5,018 bases of DNA. Source: Hungatella sp. UBA5982. Lineage in GTDB: Bacteria > Bacillota > Clostridia > Lachnospirales > Lachnospiraceae. This document shows, one piece after another, positions 1 through 5,018 of this stretch. Below the pieces are notes generated by a model that had not been told where the DNA came from, ran no database searches, and worked only from the letters and a program-made list of their open reading frames with translations. The stretch is taken from NCBI GenBank assembly GCA_002429965.1, contig DJBG01000172.1, positions 386 through 5,403 of the forward strand. The letters are read 5' to 3'. Both the position numbers and the translations under genes were made by a program. The first letter of the stretch is position 1. Each line of letters starts with the position of its first letter.

Positions 1-216
1 TATGGGAATTACTACCGGGAGTATTTGCCCGAGATGACGGAAACCAAGAGCATTGCAGCCAAGAAAGACTGCAAATTCCAGCAGGCCGATGACTGCTCCG
101 ATGAGAGGGAAAAAGCACATGACATACTTCATCCGCTCTCTTGTCCATTCCAGTTGGGGCATTGGGACACGGGAGTACATGGAAAACGCAATAACTAAGC
201 TGCCAAAAAGATTCAT
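1..216 (-). CDS. cobS: Adenosylcobinamide-GDP ribazoletransferase (cobalamin synthase), N-terminal part
   Basis: CobS is an integral membrane enzyme that joins adenosylcobinamide-GDP to alpha-ribazole (or its phosphate), a last step of cobalamin assembly. Only the first 72 residues are present; the frame runs off the left edge of the window. The visible part has the family's N-terminal pattern: a short hydrophobic start, then the signature FSMYSRVPMP at residues 11-20, a charged stretch with W24 and K30, and the first long hydrophobic segment (about 31-53, containing CFFPLIGAVIGLL). The ATG at 214-216 is chosen because AGGAGGAGG lies just upstream and the family signature begins about ten residues in, as expected. 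A predicted promoter lies about 55 bases further upstream, so this is probably the first gene of its own unit, possibly followed by other cobalamin genes outside the window. Recognition is by remembered family sequence, and is strong. Confidence 0.9.
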   Translation of the reverse strand, partial: MNLFGSLVIAFSMYSRVPMPQLEWTRERMKYVMCFFPLIGAVIGLLEFAVFLGCNALGFRHLGQILPVVIPI

Positions 217-219
217 ATT

Positions 220-228
220 CCTCCTCCT
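220..228 (-). promoter_or_regulatory. Ribosome binding site of cobS
   Basis: On the minus strand this reads AGGAGGAGG, a tandem Shine-Dalgarno core. The better-placed AGGAGG (223-228) is 6 bases from the ATG at 214-216. It fixes the start of cobS and suggests efficient translation. Confidence 0.8.
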
Positions 229-240
229 CATAATACTTAA

Positions 241-258
241 GCCAGGGGCACGCCCGGC
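241..258 (-). other. Small GC-rich hairpin in the predicted cobS leader
   Basis: In the predicted leader RNA, GCCGGG (258-253) can pair with CCTGGC (246-241), a 6-bp stem with one G-U pair around a 6-base loop. It lies between the predicted transcription start and the ribosome site. It is too short to be a riboswitch and has no T-run, so it is not a terminator. Any role in mRNA stability or start-site access is unproven. Confidence 0.35.
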
Positions 259-268
259 ACATAAAATT

Positions 269-297
269 ATCATATCACAGAATAAGAAAAATGTCAT
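269..297 (-). promoter_or_regulatory. Predicted sigma-A promoter for cobS
   Basis: The minus strand has a -35 box ATGACA (297-292; five of six match TTGACA), a 17-base spacer, and a -10 box TATGAT (274-269; five of six match TATAAT). A TGA directly before the -10 box gives an extended -10 element. Transcription would start near position 262, leaving a leader of about 46 bases before the cobS ATG. This is a pattern match by eye. The optimal spacing and its position between the upstream terminator and cobS make it convincing. Confidence 0.65.
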
Positions 298-431
298 TTC
301 CATTCAAAATTCCTGCCTTTGTTTTCTAAACAATGATGCAGAGCACCGGGTTTGACTGTACAGCTCACAGGAGATTCCATTGACCGGATTTATATCGGTG
401 TGTGATCCGCTTTGACCGGCACCTGAAACAT

Positions 432-469
432 AAAGAAAAACGCTGCACAATAAAACAGCGTTTCTCTTT
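432..469 (-). terminator. Bidirectional hairpin terminator closing the sugar operon
   Basis: The arms 432-445 and 456-469 form a 14-bp stem with one mismatch around a 10-base loop. The inner GC-rich part is ACGCTG/CAGCGT and the outer part is A/T-rich. On the minus strand the second arm reads CAGCGTTTTTCTTT, giving the T-rich tail of a Rho-independent terminator; the plus strand also ends in a T-rich tail. It lies 85 bases after the isomerase stop codon and before the cobS promoter, so it most likely ends the minus-strand operon. No gene on the plus strand in this window obviously needs it. Confidence 0.85.
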
Positions 470-554
470 ATTTATATATGTATGCATATTAATGATAACT
501 TAACCAAGCTTTCCGGCTTTAAATCCCTGCAGCATCTTTTGTTATTTCTCCCTG

Positions 555-1466
555 CTATATACCTGTATGATGCTTTCCCTTTGCTTCCCAATACATACCG
601 GTAAGCTTCTCCCCGGCTTCATATGCTTTCTTAAGGAACCCATCAATATTTTCATCATAGCACATTAATTCCAGAGTCAGGGGCAGCTCATACTCCGTCC
701 GGGCGACTGCTGCCATAACCTCCTGCCAATTGATATTACCGTTCCCTGGAATTTGATGGAAATCTGCGGAACCGCTGTTGTCATGAATATGGATCGCATA
801 CAGGTGGTCTTTGTACCGATGAATCATATCGGTCATCTTCCTGCCCCATACCATATTTGCATGCCCTGTATCCAGGCAGAAACCTATGAACTGCGACGGA
901 TACCTGGCAAAGAGCCTGTCCAGCTGATCCAGCTCATACCGCTCCGGCATATCGAACAGGTTTTCAATACAGATGCGTACTCCCTTATGGATACAATAAG
1001 GCTGAAGCTCATCAAAGGATCGGTATACCTGCTGATAAAAATGCTCTTCTGTCTCCGGCTTCTCCTGCAAGGTAAAATGAGGGACATACAAATGAAGAAC
1101 GATCTCTTTTGCGCCCATGTACGCAGCCAAATCAACACGGTTTTTAATTAACTCAACTCCTGCTTTTCTGTTATACTCCACGTCAGAAGTATAATCCTTA
1201 CGGTAATGTCCATCAATCAGGTTTACATTCCGCTTTGAACCCTTGGAGGAGTGCAGGGCTTTTGCCTTCAGCCCGTATTGATCCATCCATTCTTTGATCT
1301 GCTCCATCTCATAAGAGGAATAAATATAATCCCCATCCCATTCAAAGCACCAGTGGATATGGGTAAACCCCGCCTGTGATATCTTATATAATACTTCATT
1401 GATTTTTTCAATCTGAGGAAATTCTCCCGCAAAATCTGTTGCAATTGCCAACTGTAAAGTACTCAT
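555..1466 (-). CDS. Sugar isomerase/epimerase-like TIM-barrel enzyme
   Basis: This 303-residue protein belongs to the xylose isomerase-like TIM-barrel superfamily (AP endonuclease 2 fold), cytoplasmic metal-dependent enzymes that commonly isomerise or epimerise free sugars and related compounds. Visible motifs include RICIENL with E168, CLDTGH with D199 and H202, HIHDN with H226 and H228, H237 in the segment before PGNGNINW, and LTLELM with E266. E168, D199, H226 or H228, and E266 are spaced like the Glu-Asp-His-Glu metal ligands of D-tagatose 3-epimerase. The ATG at 1464-1466 is preceded by AAAGGAG five bases away. An upstream in-frame extension exists but would overprint the MFS gene and adds no family sequence. 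The start overlaps the MFS stop as ATGA, so translation is probably coupled. It is the last gene of the operon. The substrate is unknown; endonuclease activity is unlikely from the context. Confidence 0.85.
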   Translation of the reverse strand: MSTLQLAIATDFAGEFPQIEKINEVLYKISQAGFTHIHWCFEWDGDYIYSSYEMEQIKEWMDQYGLKAKALHSSKGSKRNVNLIDGHYRKDYTSDVEYNRKAGVELIKNRVDLAAYMGAKEIVLHLYVPHFTLQEKPETEEHFYQQVYRSFDELQPYCIHKGVRICIENLFDMPERYELDQLDRLFARYPSQFIGFCLDTGHANMVWGRKMTDMIHRYKDHLYAIHIHDNSGSADFHQIPGNGNINWQEVMAAVARTEYELPLTLELMCYDENIDGFLKKAYEAGEKLTGMYWEAKGKHHTGI

Positions 1467-2749
1467 ATTCTCTCCTTTCCATCGCCTGATACGGCACATC
1501 CTTTTCTTTCTGTATTTACAAATAATAAACAGGGGAGGCCTGCCAAAACCGTCACCGCCAGCCAGCCATATATGGTGGCCTGCCAGCCTCGATGCTCTAC
1601 CATAAGTCCAATGGTAAACGTTGAAATTGCCGTTCCCAAATATGCCATCGCATTCAGGAAACCGGATACTCCGGACACGCGTCCGTGCTTTAAGAACCGC
1701 AGTGGGTAAATATTGACCACCAGCGTATTCACTGCCATCATGGATGCCGTAATCATCGCCAGGAAGCATGCCGTTATGACCGGGGAGATGCTTCCTGCCG
1801 TACACAACAGAAGCAGTCCTGCTGCTGCCCATGTAAAAAAGAAAAATACGGATAATCCTATCCTCTCCCCGGTCTTATGGTAGACAAACCTGGCCAGATA
1901 TGCCCCCGATAAATTGATGACCGGCAATATGGAGGTAAGCAAGACGGAAAAGGAAGCTGCTATTCCGAAAGATTCACTGATATAGGTGGGAACCCAGGAA
2001 GTCACACCGTCCTTTAACATACCATGCACCATAATGGGTATCAAAAGTGTCAGGATCCCGGAAGTTGCCATCAGCTTTCCAAAGGAGGTCTGAGTCTGCT
2101 CCTTCTGCTTGCACGTTTCTTTTGTCCCTCTCTCTTCTACAGCGGTTTCGGCGTGGCGGCAAACATCCCAGAAACCGATATTCCATAAGATGGAGGCTGC
2201 CGCCAGTAAGATTGCTGCTGTAATAAATACTCCGGGCCAGGCCGCAACCGCCAGCACTCCCGCTGACAGCAGATAGGAGATCAAAGTTCCTATGATCTGG
2301 GACGATACAATATTTACACTGCAGTTCACCCGATCCTCGCCGTGAAGCATTTCCGCGAATATGCGGATAATAGGCGCCCATATCATCGCCTGAAAATATC
2401 CGTTTGCACCCCAGGACAATGCCATCCATGGAGCACTATGGCTGATACCCATGGCAATATTGGCAAGTCCGGAACAAAACAGCCCCACAAATATCATCCT
2501 CTTGGGATTAACCCGGTCGCCCAGAAGCCCATTGATCATCTGTCCCGCTCCGTAGGCAAAGAAATAAGCCATACTGATAAATCCTGCCTGAGACGCTGTC
2601 AGGATATGCTCTGAGATAATCTGAGCCATTGCAGAGGAATAATTCAGCCTTCCGATATATGACACACAATATACCATCCAGCATAACAGGAATAATCTTC
2701 TGACATACTTTCTATCCCCGATTTTACATAATACCTCTTTTCTATCCAT
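1463..2749 (-). CDS. MFS transporter, organophosphate:phosphate antiporter-like
   Basis: This 428-residue membrane protein has about 12 hydrophobic segments in two halves, separated by a charged loop at about 197-226, as in the major facilitator superfamily. The first half resembles the OPA branch (GlpT/UhpT): YIGRLNYS in helix 1 (R34), the loop motif GLLGDRVNPKR (D78, R79), and a helix-4 region GANGYFQAMIWAP. The second half has MLKDGVTSWVPTYI, matching GlpT's LLRYGILDWSPTYL. R34 would equal GlpT R45, but K246 replaces R269 and S149 stands where GlpT has H165, so the substrate may differ from glycerol phosphate. The ATG at 2747-2749 is preferred over the GTG at 2753-2755, which overlaps the ribosome site. 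The gene begins 26 bases after the permease stop and overlaps the isomerase start by 4 bases. A general sugar or sugar-acid MFS carrier is an alternative. Confidence 0.85.
   Translation of the reverse strand: MDRKEVLCKIGDRKYVRRLFLLCWMVYCVSYIGRLNYSSAMAQIISEHILTASQAGFISMAYFFAYGAGQMINGLLGDRVNPKRMIFVGLFCSGLANIAMGISHSAPWMALSWGANGYFQAMIWAPIIRIFAEMLHGEDRVNCSVNIVSSQIIGTLISYLLSAGVLAVAAWPGVFITAAILLAAASILWNIGFWDVCRHAETAVEERGTKETCKQKEQTQTSFGKLMATSGILTLLIPIMVHGMLKDGVTSWVPTYISESFGIAASFSVLLTSILPVINLSGAYLARFVYHKTGERIGLSVFFFFTWAAAGLLLLCTAGSISPVITACFLAMITASMMAVNTLVVNIYPLRFLKHGRVSGVSGFLNAMAYLGTAISTFTIGLMVEHRGWQATIYGWLAVTVLAGLPCLLFVNTERKGCAVSGDGKERI
1472..1478 (-). promoter_or_regulatory. Ribosome binding site of the isomerase gene
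   Basis: AAAGGAG on the minus strand lies 5 bases before the ATG at 1464-1466 and inside the last codons of the MFS gene. It decides the isomerase start against longer in-frame alternatives. The same heptamer with the same 5-base spacing precedes the MFS gene. Confidence 0.8.
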
Positions 2750-2754
2750 ATCCA

Positions 2755-2761
2755 CTCCTTT
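2755..2761 (-). promoter_or_regulatory. Ribosome binding site that decides the MFS start
   Basis: AAAGGAG on the minus strand stands 5 bases upstream of the ATG at 2747-2749. An in-frame GTG at 2753-2755 shares its first G with the end of this site, leaving no spacer. The ATG is therefore the likely start, which shortens the protein by two residues compared with a GTG start. Confidence 0.75.
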
Positions 2762-2775
2762 ATTCCTGACGGCCT

Positions 2776-3606
2776 CTAGCCCTTCACCGCGCCGTTGGTC
2801 AAGCCGCCGATGATCTTTTTCTGCATAAACACATAAAAAACCATAATCGGCAGCATGGACAGTAGGAAAGCTGCAAAAATCATTGGATAGTTAATGGCGT
2901 GTGTCATCTTAAAGTTATATTGGAACAGAGTAAGGGTCCAGTAATCCGGTGACTTATTTAAGGTCAGCAGAGGGAGAAGGAAGTCATTCCAGAACCAAAG
3001 CCCGTTTTTGATCAATACCGTCGCCGTCATGGGGCTTAGTAGGGGAAAGACGATATGGACGTAGATGTTCCAGGTCGACGCTCCGTCAATATATGCTGCT
3101 TCTTCCAATTCCATGGGGATGCCCTGTATGAAGGCCACGTAGAGGAATACGCCTTCACAGACCGCGCTTGATATGTATACAATAATTAGTCCGGGGATAT
3201 TCAGCATACCCATCACCGACATAACCTTAACTAAGGGAAGCATTTTTACCGTAAACGGTACGAAGATACCTGCCAGTAAAAAGAAATAGAGATATTTATA
3301 ATATCTTTTTTCCCTCATGCTCCTGGCAATTGCATAGGAGACCATGGGAATAACTGCTATTGTTCCAAGGGAAGCGAACACCGTAATCGCCAGGGTGTTT
3401 AGGACGGTCCTTGGATAACCGGAATCTGCTACAATTGCAAGAAAATTATCTAAATTAAGTCGCTTTGGCAATGCAAAAAAGCTCTGGCTCAATTCCTGGG
3501 GAGTCTTCATCGAGGTTATTACAGTTAAATAGACCGGATATGCAATCATAATAACACCGATGATCAGGAAGAGATACAATGCTGTACTTTTCAATTTATT
3601 GCTCAT
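2776..3606 (-). CDS. Carbohydrate ABC transporter permease, MalG type (CUT1)
   Basis: This 276-residue inner permease subunit forms half of the membrane channel of a CUT1-family sugar importer, pairing with the permease encoded just upstream. Six hydrophobic segments are visible (about 9-31, 70-92, 103-123, 135-160, 183-216 and 240-262). The EAA loop that docks to the ATPase is clear: EEAAYIDGASTW from 168, with D174 and G175, continuing to FPLLSP at 187-192. The C-terminus GGLTNGAVKG is typical of MalG-like subunits, and the length is normal. The ATG at 3604-3606 has AGGAGG 7 bases upstream and overlaps the previous stop as ATGA, indicating coupled translation and a 1:1 ratio. No ATPase gene is present in the window; many Firmicutes CUT1 systems share one MsmX-type ATPase encoded elsewhere. 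The substrate cannot be told from the sequence. Confidence 0.93.
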   Translation of the reverse strand: MSNKLKSTALYLFLIIGVIMIAYPVYLTVITSMKTPQELSQSFFALPKRLNLDNFLAIVADSGYPRTVLNTLAITVFASLGTIAVIPMVSYAIARSMREKRYYKYLYFFLLAGIFVPFTVKMLPLVKVMSVMGMLNIPGLIIVYISSAVCEGVFLYVAFIQGIPMELEEAAYIDGASTWNIYVHIVFPLLSPMTATVLIKNGLWFWNDFLLPLLTLNKSPDYWTLTLFQYNFKMTHAINYPMIFAAFLLSMLPIMVFYVFMQKKIIGGLTNGAVKG

Positions 3607-4499
3607 CCCTCTTCCTCCTGGTATATACTCTTCTTATTGCTAAAGGCTATCTGTATAAATGAAATGGAGCATATAATAACGGTCACAACCACGGCTTCTG
3701 CAATACCCAGGGAGAAATTGACCTCCTTGAAACCATGGTTATAGATCAGCAGCGCTGTACTTTCTGTTGCTCCGCCGGGCCCTCCGCCTGTTAATGCAAC
3801 AATATAATCATATATCGTCAAACCATCCTTAATCACTAATACCATAACCACGGTAAGCACTGGAAGCAGGAAAGGAAAGGTAATAAATTTGAATACTTCC
3901 CATCTTCTGGCGCCGTCAAGGGAGGCCGATTCCACAAGCTCCTGGGGAACATTCTGCAGGCCTGCCATTAATAACACCGTGGGGATCGCAATTCCCTGCC
4001 ATACATTGGTGATCAGAACCGCATAAATTGCTGTTTTAGAACTGGACAGCATACTCCTGCTCAGCCATTCTATATGAAGCAGCTGTCCGATCTGGGGGAG
4101 GACCTGGAAAAATACCTCATTAAATATAAGGCCTACCGTCAGCATACTGACAACCGCCGGAAAAAAGTATGCTCCCCGAAAGAAATCCTTTGCCTTGATT
4201 TTACTGTCTAAGATAAGAGCCATGGTCAGGCTGAGCCCAACGATACTTACAACTAACAGAACCGTATATTTGAAGTTAAACAAAATTGCATTCTGAAAGC
4301 GACTGCTAAACAGCACTCTGATATAATTCTTTATTCCGACAAACTGATATTGACTGGTCAATCCATTCCAGTCAGTCAGACTGTAATAGATTCCCGCACC
4401 TACCGGATAGATAAAAAAGAGAATGTATAATACCGTTGCCGGAACAGAAAAAGCAAACATCGTAATATTTCTTTCTTTTATCCTTTTCCTTTTCTTCAT
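3603..4499 (-). CDS. Carbohydrate ABC transporter permease, MalF/UgpA type (CUT1)
   Basis: This 298-residue permease is the partner of the MalG-type subunit. After a basic N-terminus (KKRKRIKER) come about six hydrophobic segments, the first at 14-38 followed by YYSLTDWNG, a family hallmark. The EAA loop reads ESASLDGARRWEVF from 190, with D195 and G196, leading to FPFLLPV at 208-214. Near the end, LTGGGPGGATESTALLIYN (236-254) is the characteristic MalF-type segment. Length is normal for UgpA-like proteins, which lack the extra N-terminal helices of enteric MalF. The ATG at 4497-4499 is preceded by a weaker AGAAAGG about 11 bases away. That ribosome site directly abuts the T-tract of a terminator-like hairpin, so expression probably depends on read-through from the binding-protein gene. 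The sequence shows a sugar-type importer but not its substrate. Confidence 0.93.
   Translation of the reverse strand: MKKRKRIKERNITMFAFSVPATVLYILFFIYPVGAGIYYSLTDWNGLTSQYQFVGIKNYIRVLFSSRFQNAILFNFKYTVLLVVSIVGLSLTMALILDSKIKAKDFFRGAYFFPAVVSMLTVGLIFNEVFFQVLPQIGQLLHIEWLSRSMLSSSKTAIYAVLITNVWQGIAIPTVLLMAGLQNVPQELVESASLDGARRWEVFKFITFPFLLPVLTVVMVLVIKDGLTIYDYIVALTGGGPGGATESTALLIYNHGFKEVNFSLGIAEAVVVTVIICSISFIQIAFSNKKSIYQEEEG
3614..3619 (-). promoter_or_regulatory. Ribosome binding site of the MalG-type permease
   Basis: A full AGGAGG on the minus strand is 7 bases upstream of the ATG at 3604-3606, within the last codons of the preceding permease. It is much stronger than the site before the first permease. 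Together with the ATGA overlap it suggests coupled, efficient translation. Confidence 0.8.
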
Positions 4500-4517
4500 A
4501 TATTTTTCTACCTTTCT

Positions 4518-4559
4518 AAAAAATGGCTACTGTAAGTACTCCGTTACAATAGCCATTTT
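4518..4559 (-). terminator. Terminator-like hairpin between binding-protein and permease genes
   Basis: On the minus strand AAAATGGCTA (4559-4550) and its partner (4529-4520) pair perfectly; after one mismatch, five further pairs (TGTAA/TTACA) close an 8-base loop. This makes a 16-bp stem in all. A run of six T (4523-4518) follows, as in a Rho-independent terminator. It lies 49 bases after the binding-protein stop, and the ribosome site of the next permease starts directly after the T-run. A partial terminator here would give more binding protein than permease, a common arrangement in Gram-positive sugar importers; the hairpin may also protect the upstream mRNA from 3' decay. There is no room for a promoter between the hairpin and the permease gene. 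Confidence 0.8.
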
Positions 4560-4608
4560 ATTTATGGCAAGCCGCCCGGCTGCCGACACAGTCCGCTTCT
4601 ATCTGCTG

Positions 4609-5018
4609 TTATTGGGCTGCATATTTTTCCTTGCAGATTCGATCCGTCTCCTTGAGGAAATTGTCTGTATTTTTGTCTGAAATAAGCTGCTGCACATATA
4701 CAGACCATTCAGAACGCCATCCCGACGGCCAGAAATTGACCATGGTCAGGAAGGTGTTTCCGCTGTCAATGACTTCTTTGATGCCTTTTAAGGGTTCAAT
4801 CGTATAATTTACTCCTTCGATTACCGGAGGGGTTCCTTCTTCATCCGCTACCATTTGATAGATCTCCGGTCTTGATAAGAATTCAATGAACGCTTTTGCT
4901 TCCTCCTGATGAGGGGTCTTGCTGGATACGCCATAAGCGATATCCACGTTGATGGGAATCTTATAGTCATCACTTACCGGACTCGGAGAGGGAATTAAGG
5001 TGAAGTCCAAATCAGGGT
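4609..5018 (-). CDS. Extracellular sugar-binding protein of ABC importer, C-terminal part
   Basis: The last 135 residues and stop codon of a family 1-type solute-binding lipoprotein are present; the frame stays open to the right window edge, so the N-terminus, with its expected signal peptide and lipobox, is missing. The protein would sit outside the membrane and hand a carbohydrate to the two permeases encoded next. Recognisable elements are an alternating hydrophobic strand with INVDIAYGVSSKTPHQEEA, then the helix AKAFIEFLSRPEIYQMVADEE, typical of the C-terminal lobe, and GTPPVIEGVNY. Aromatic residues in NFWPSGWRSEW could line a sugar pocket, and a C-terminal helix with FLKETDRICKEKY ends the protein. 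A TTG at 5008-5010 is not the start, since the frame and family similarity continue upstream of it. Identification relies on C-terminal lobe features and gene context. Confidence 0.88.
   Translation of the reverse strand, partial: PDLDFTLIPSPSPVSDDYKIPINVDIAYGVSSKTPHQEEAKAFIEFLSRPEIYQMVADEEGTPPVIEGVNYTIEPLKGIKEVIDSGNTFLTMVNFWPSGWRSEWSVYVQQLISDKNTDNFLKETDRICKEKYAAQ

Larger units (their letters stand above)
217..554. other. Intergenic region between the sugar operon and cobS
   Basis: No convincing protein gene is present in these 338 bases. From right to left it holds an AT-rich stretch after the isomerase stop (with a 12-codon frame at 500-535, minus strand), a bidirectional hairpin terminator (432-469), and about 130 bases that I cannot assign. 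The latter carry two copies of TTGACCGG (380-387 and 412-419), a CGGAT/ATCCG inverted repeat around 385-409, and the small palindrome TTGTTT-TCT-AAACAA (319-333). The predicted cobS promoter, leader hairpin and ribosome site follow. I looked for a cobalamin riboswitch on the minus strand and found no B12-box-like motif and no room for one after the predicted promoter. Confidence 0.7.

Noticed and set aside
53..355. Plus-strand open frame of 100 codons
   Set aside because: It runs antisense through the cobS N-terminus and its promoter region; the product is basic and unlike any family, and the cobS frame is clearly the real one.
230..430. Cobalamin riboswitch upstream of cobS
   Set aside because: I looked on the minus strand for a B12 box and the GCCACTG-type core and found neither; the space after the predicted promoter is too short.
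481..488. TATGCATA palindrome in the AT-rich stretch after the isomerase
   Set aside because: Eight-base palindromes are common in AT-rich DNA and no promoter or paired site is nearby.
753..1151. Plus-strand open frame of 132 codons
   Set aside because: It is antisense to the central part of the isomerase gene, whose conserved motifs explain the sequence; no ribosome site or recognisable domain.
1467..1832. In-frame N-terminal extension of the isomerase reading frame by 122 codons over the MFS gene
   Set aside because: The extension lies in a different frame of the MFS coding sequence, shows no family sequence, and the ATG at 1464-1466 has a well-placed AAAGGAG and starts the TIM-barrel fold.
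1974..2429. Minus-strand open frame of 151 codons inside the MFS gene
   Set aside because: It is an alternative frame of the same strand; the MFS frame has continuous membrane helices and family motifs across this stretch.
4423..4680. Plus-strand open frame of 85 codons, hydrophobic
   Set aside because: It crosses the intra-operon hairpin and is antisense to the ends of two real genes; its hydrophobicity reflects the complement of A-rich coding and terminator DNA.
5008..5010. TTG start for a short 133-residue protein at the right edge
   Set aside because: The frame continues to the window edge and the sequence is the C-terminal lobe of a much longer binding protein.

Overview
The window looks like a chromosomal segment from a Clostridia bacterium, most likely a gut-type Lachnospiraceae. 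The signs are strong AGGAGG-like ribosome sites, moderate GC content, a CUT1 sugar importer without its own ATPase gene, and a CobS N-terminus whose sequence resembles Lachnospiraceae CobS as I remember it. The taxonomic call is an inference. All recognisable genes lie on the minus strand, so the biology reads from right to left.

Right to left, the main unit is a carbohydrate-uptake operon. It starts with the C-terminal 135 residues of an extracellular solute-binding protein (4609-5018, cut by the window edge). A strong hairpin with a T-tract follows (4518-4559). Next come two CUT1-type permeases (3603-4499 and 2776-3606) that overlap by 4 bases, then a 12-helix MFS transporter resembling the organophosphate:phosphate antiporter (OPA) branch (1463-2749). 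The last gene is a TIM-barrel sugar isomerase/epimerase-like enzyme (555-1466), which overlaps the MFS gene by 4 bases. A hairpin terminator (432-469) closes the operon.

Left of the terminator is about 215 bases of non-coding DNA, including a good predicted sigma-A promoter (269-297) with a short leader. This leads into cobS (1-216, cut by the left edge), the cobalamin synthase that joins adenosylcobinamide-GDP to alpha-ribazole. It is a separate transcription unit pointing the same way and has no visible functional link to the sugar operon.

A plausible model is that the binding protein captures an unknown carbohydrate and the two permeases import it, powered by an ATPase encoded elsewhere. 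The isomerase would then rearrange the sugar or a derivative. The MFS protein would move a related or phosphorylated compound in or out. The substrate cannot be read from this window. The most notable points are the pairing of an ABC importer with an OPA-like MFS carrier and an isomerase in one tightly coupled operon, the terminator-like hairpin between the binding-protein and permease genes, and altered putative substrate residues in the MFS protein. I found no RNA genes, CRISPR array, mobile element or phage-like genes, and no clear sign of an entirely new system.
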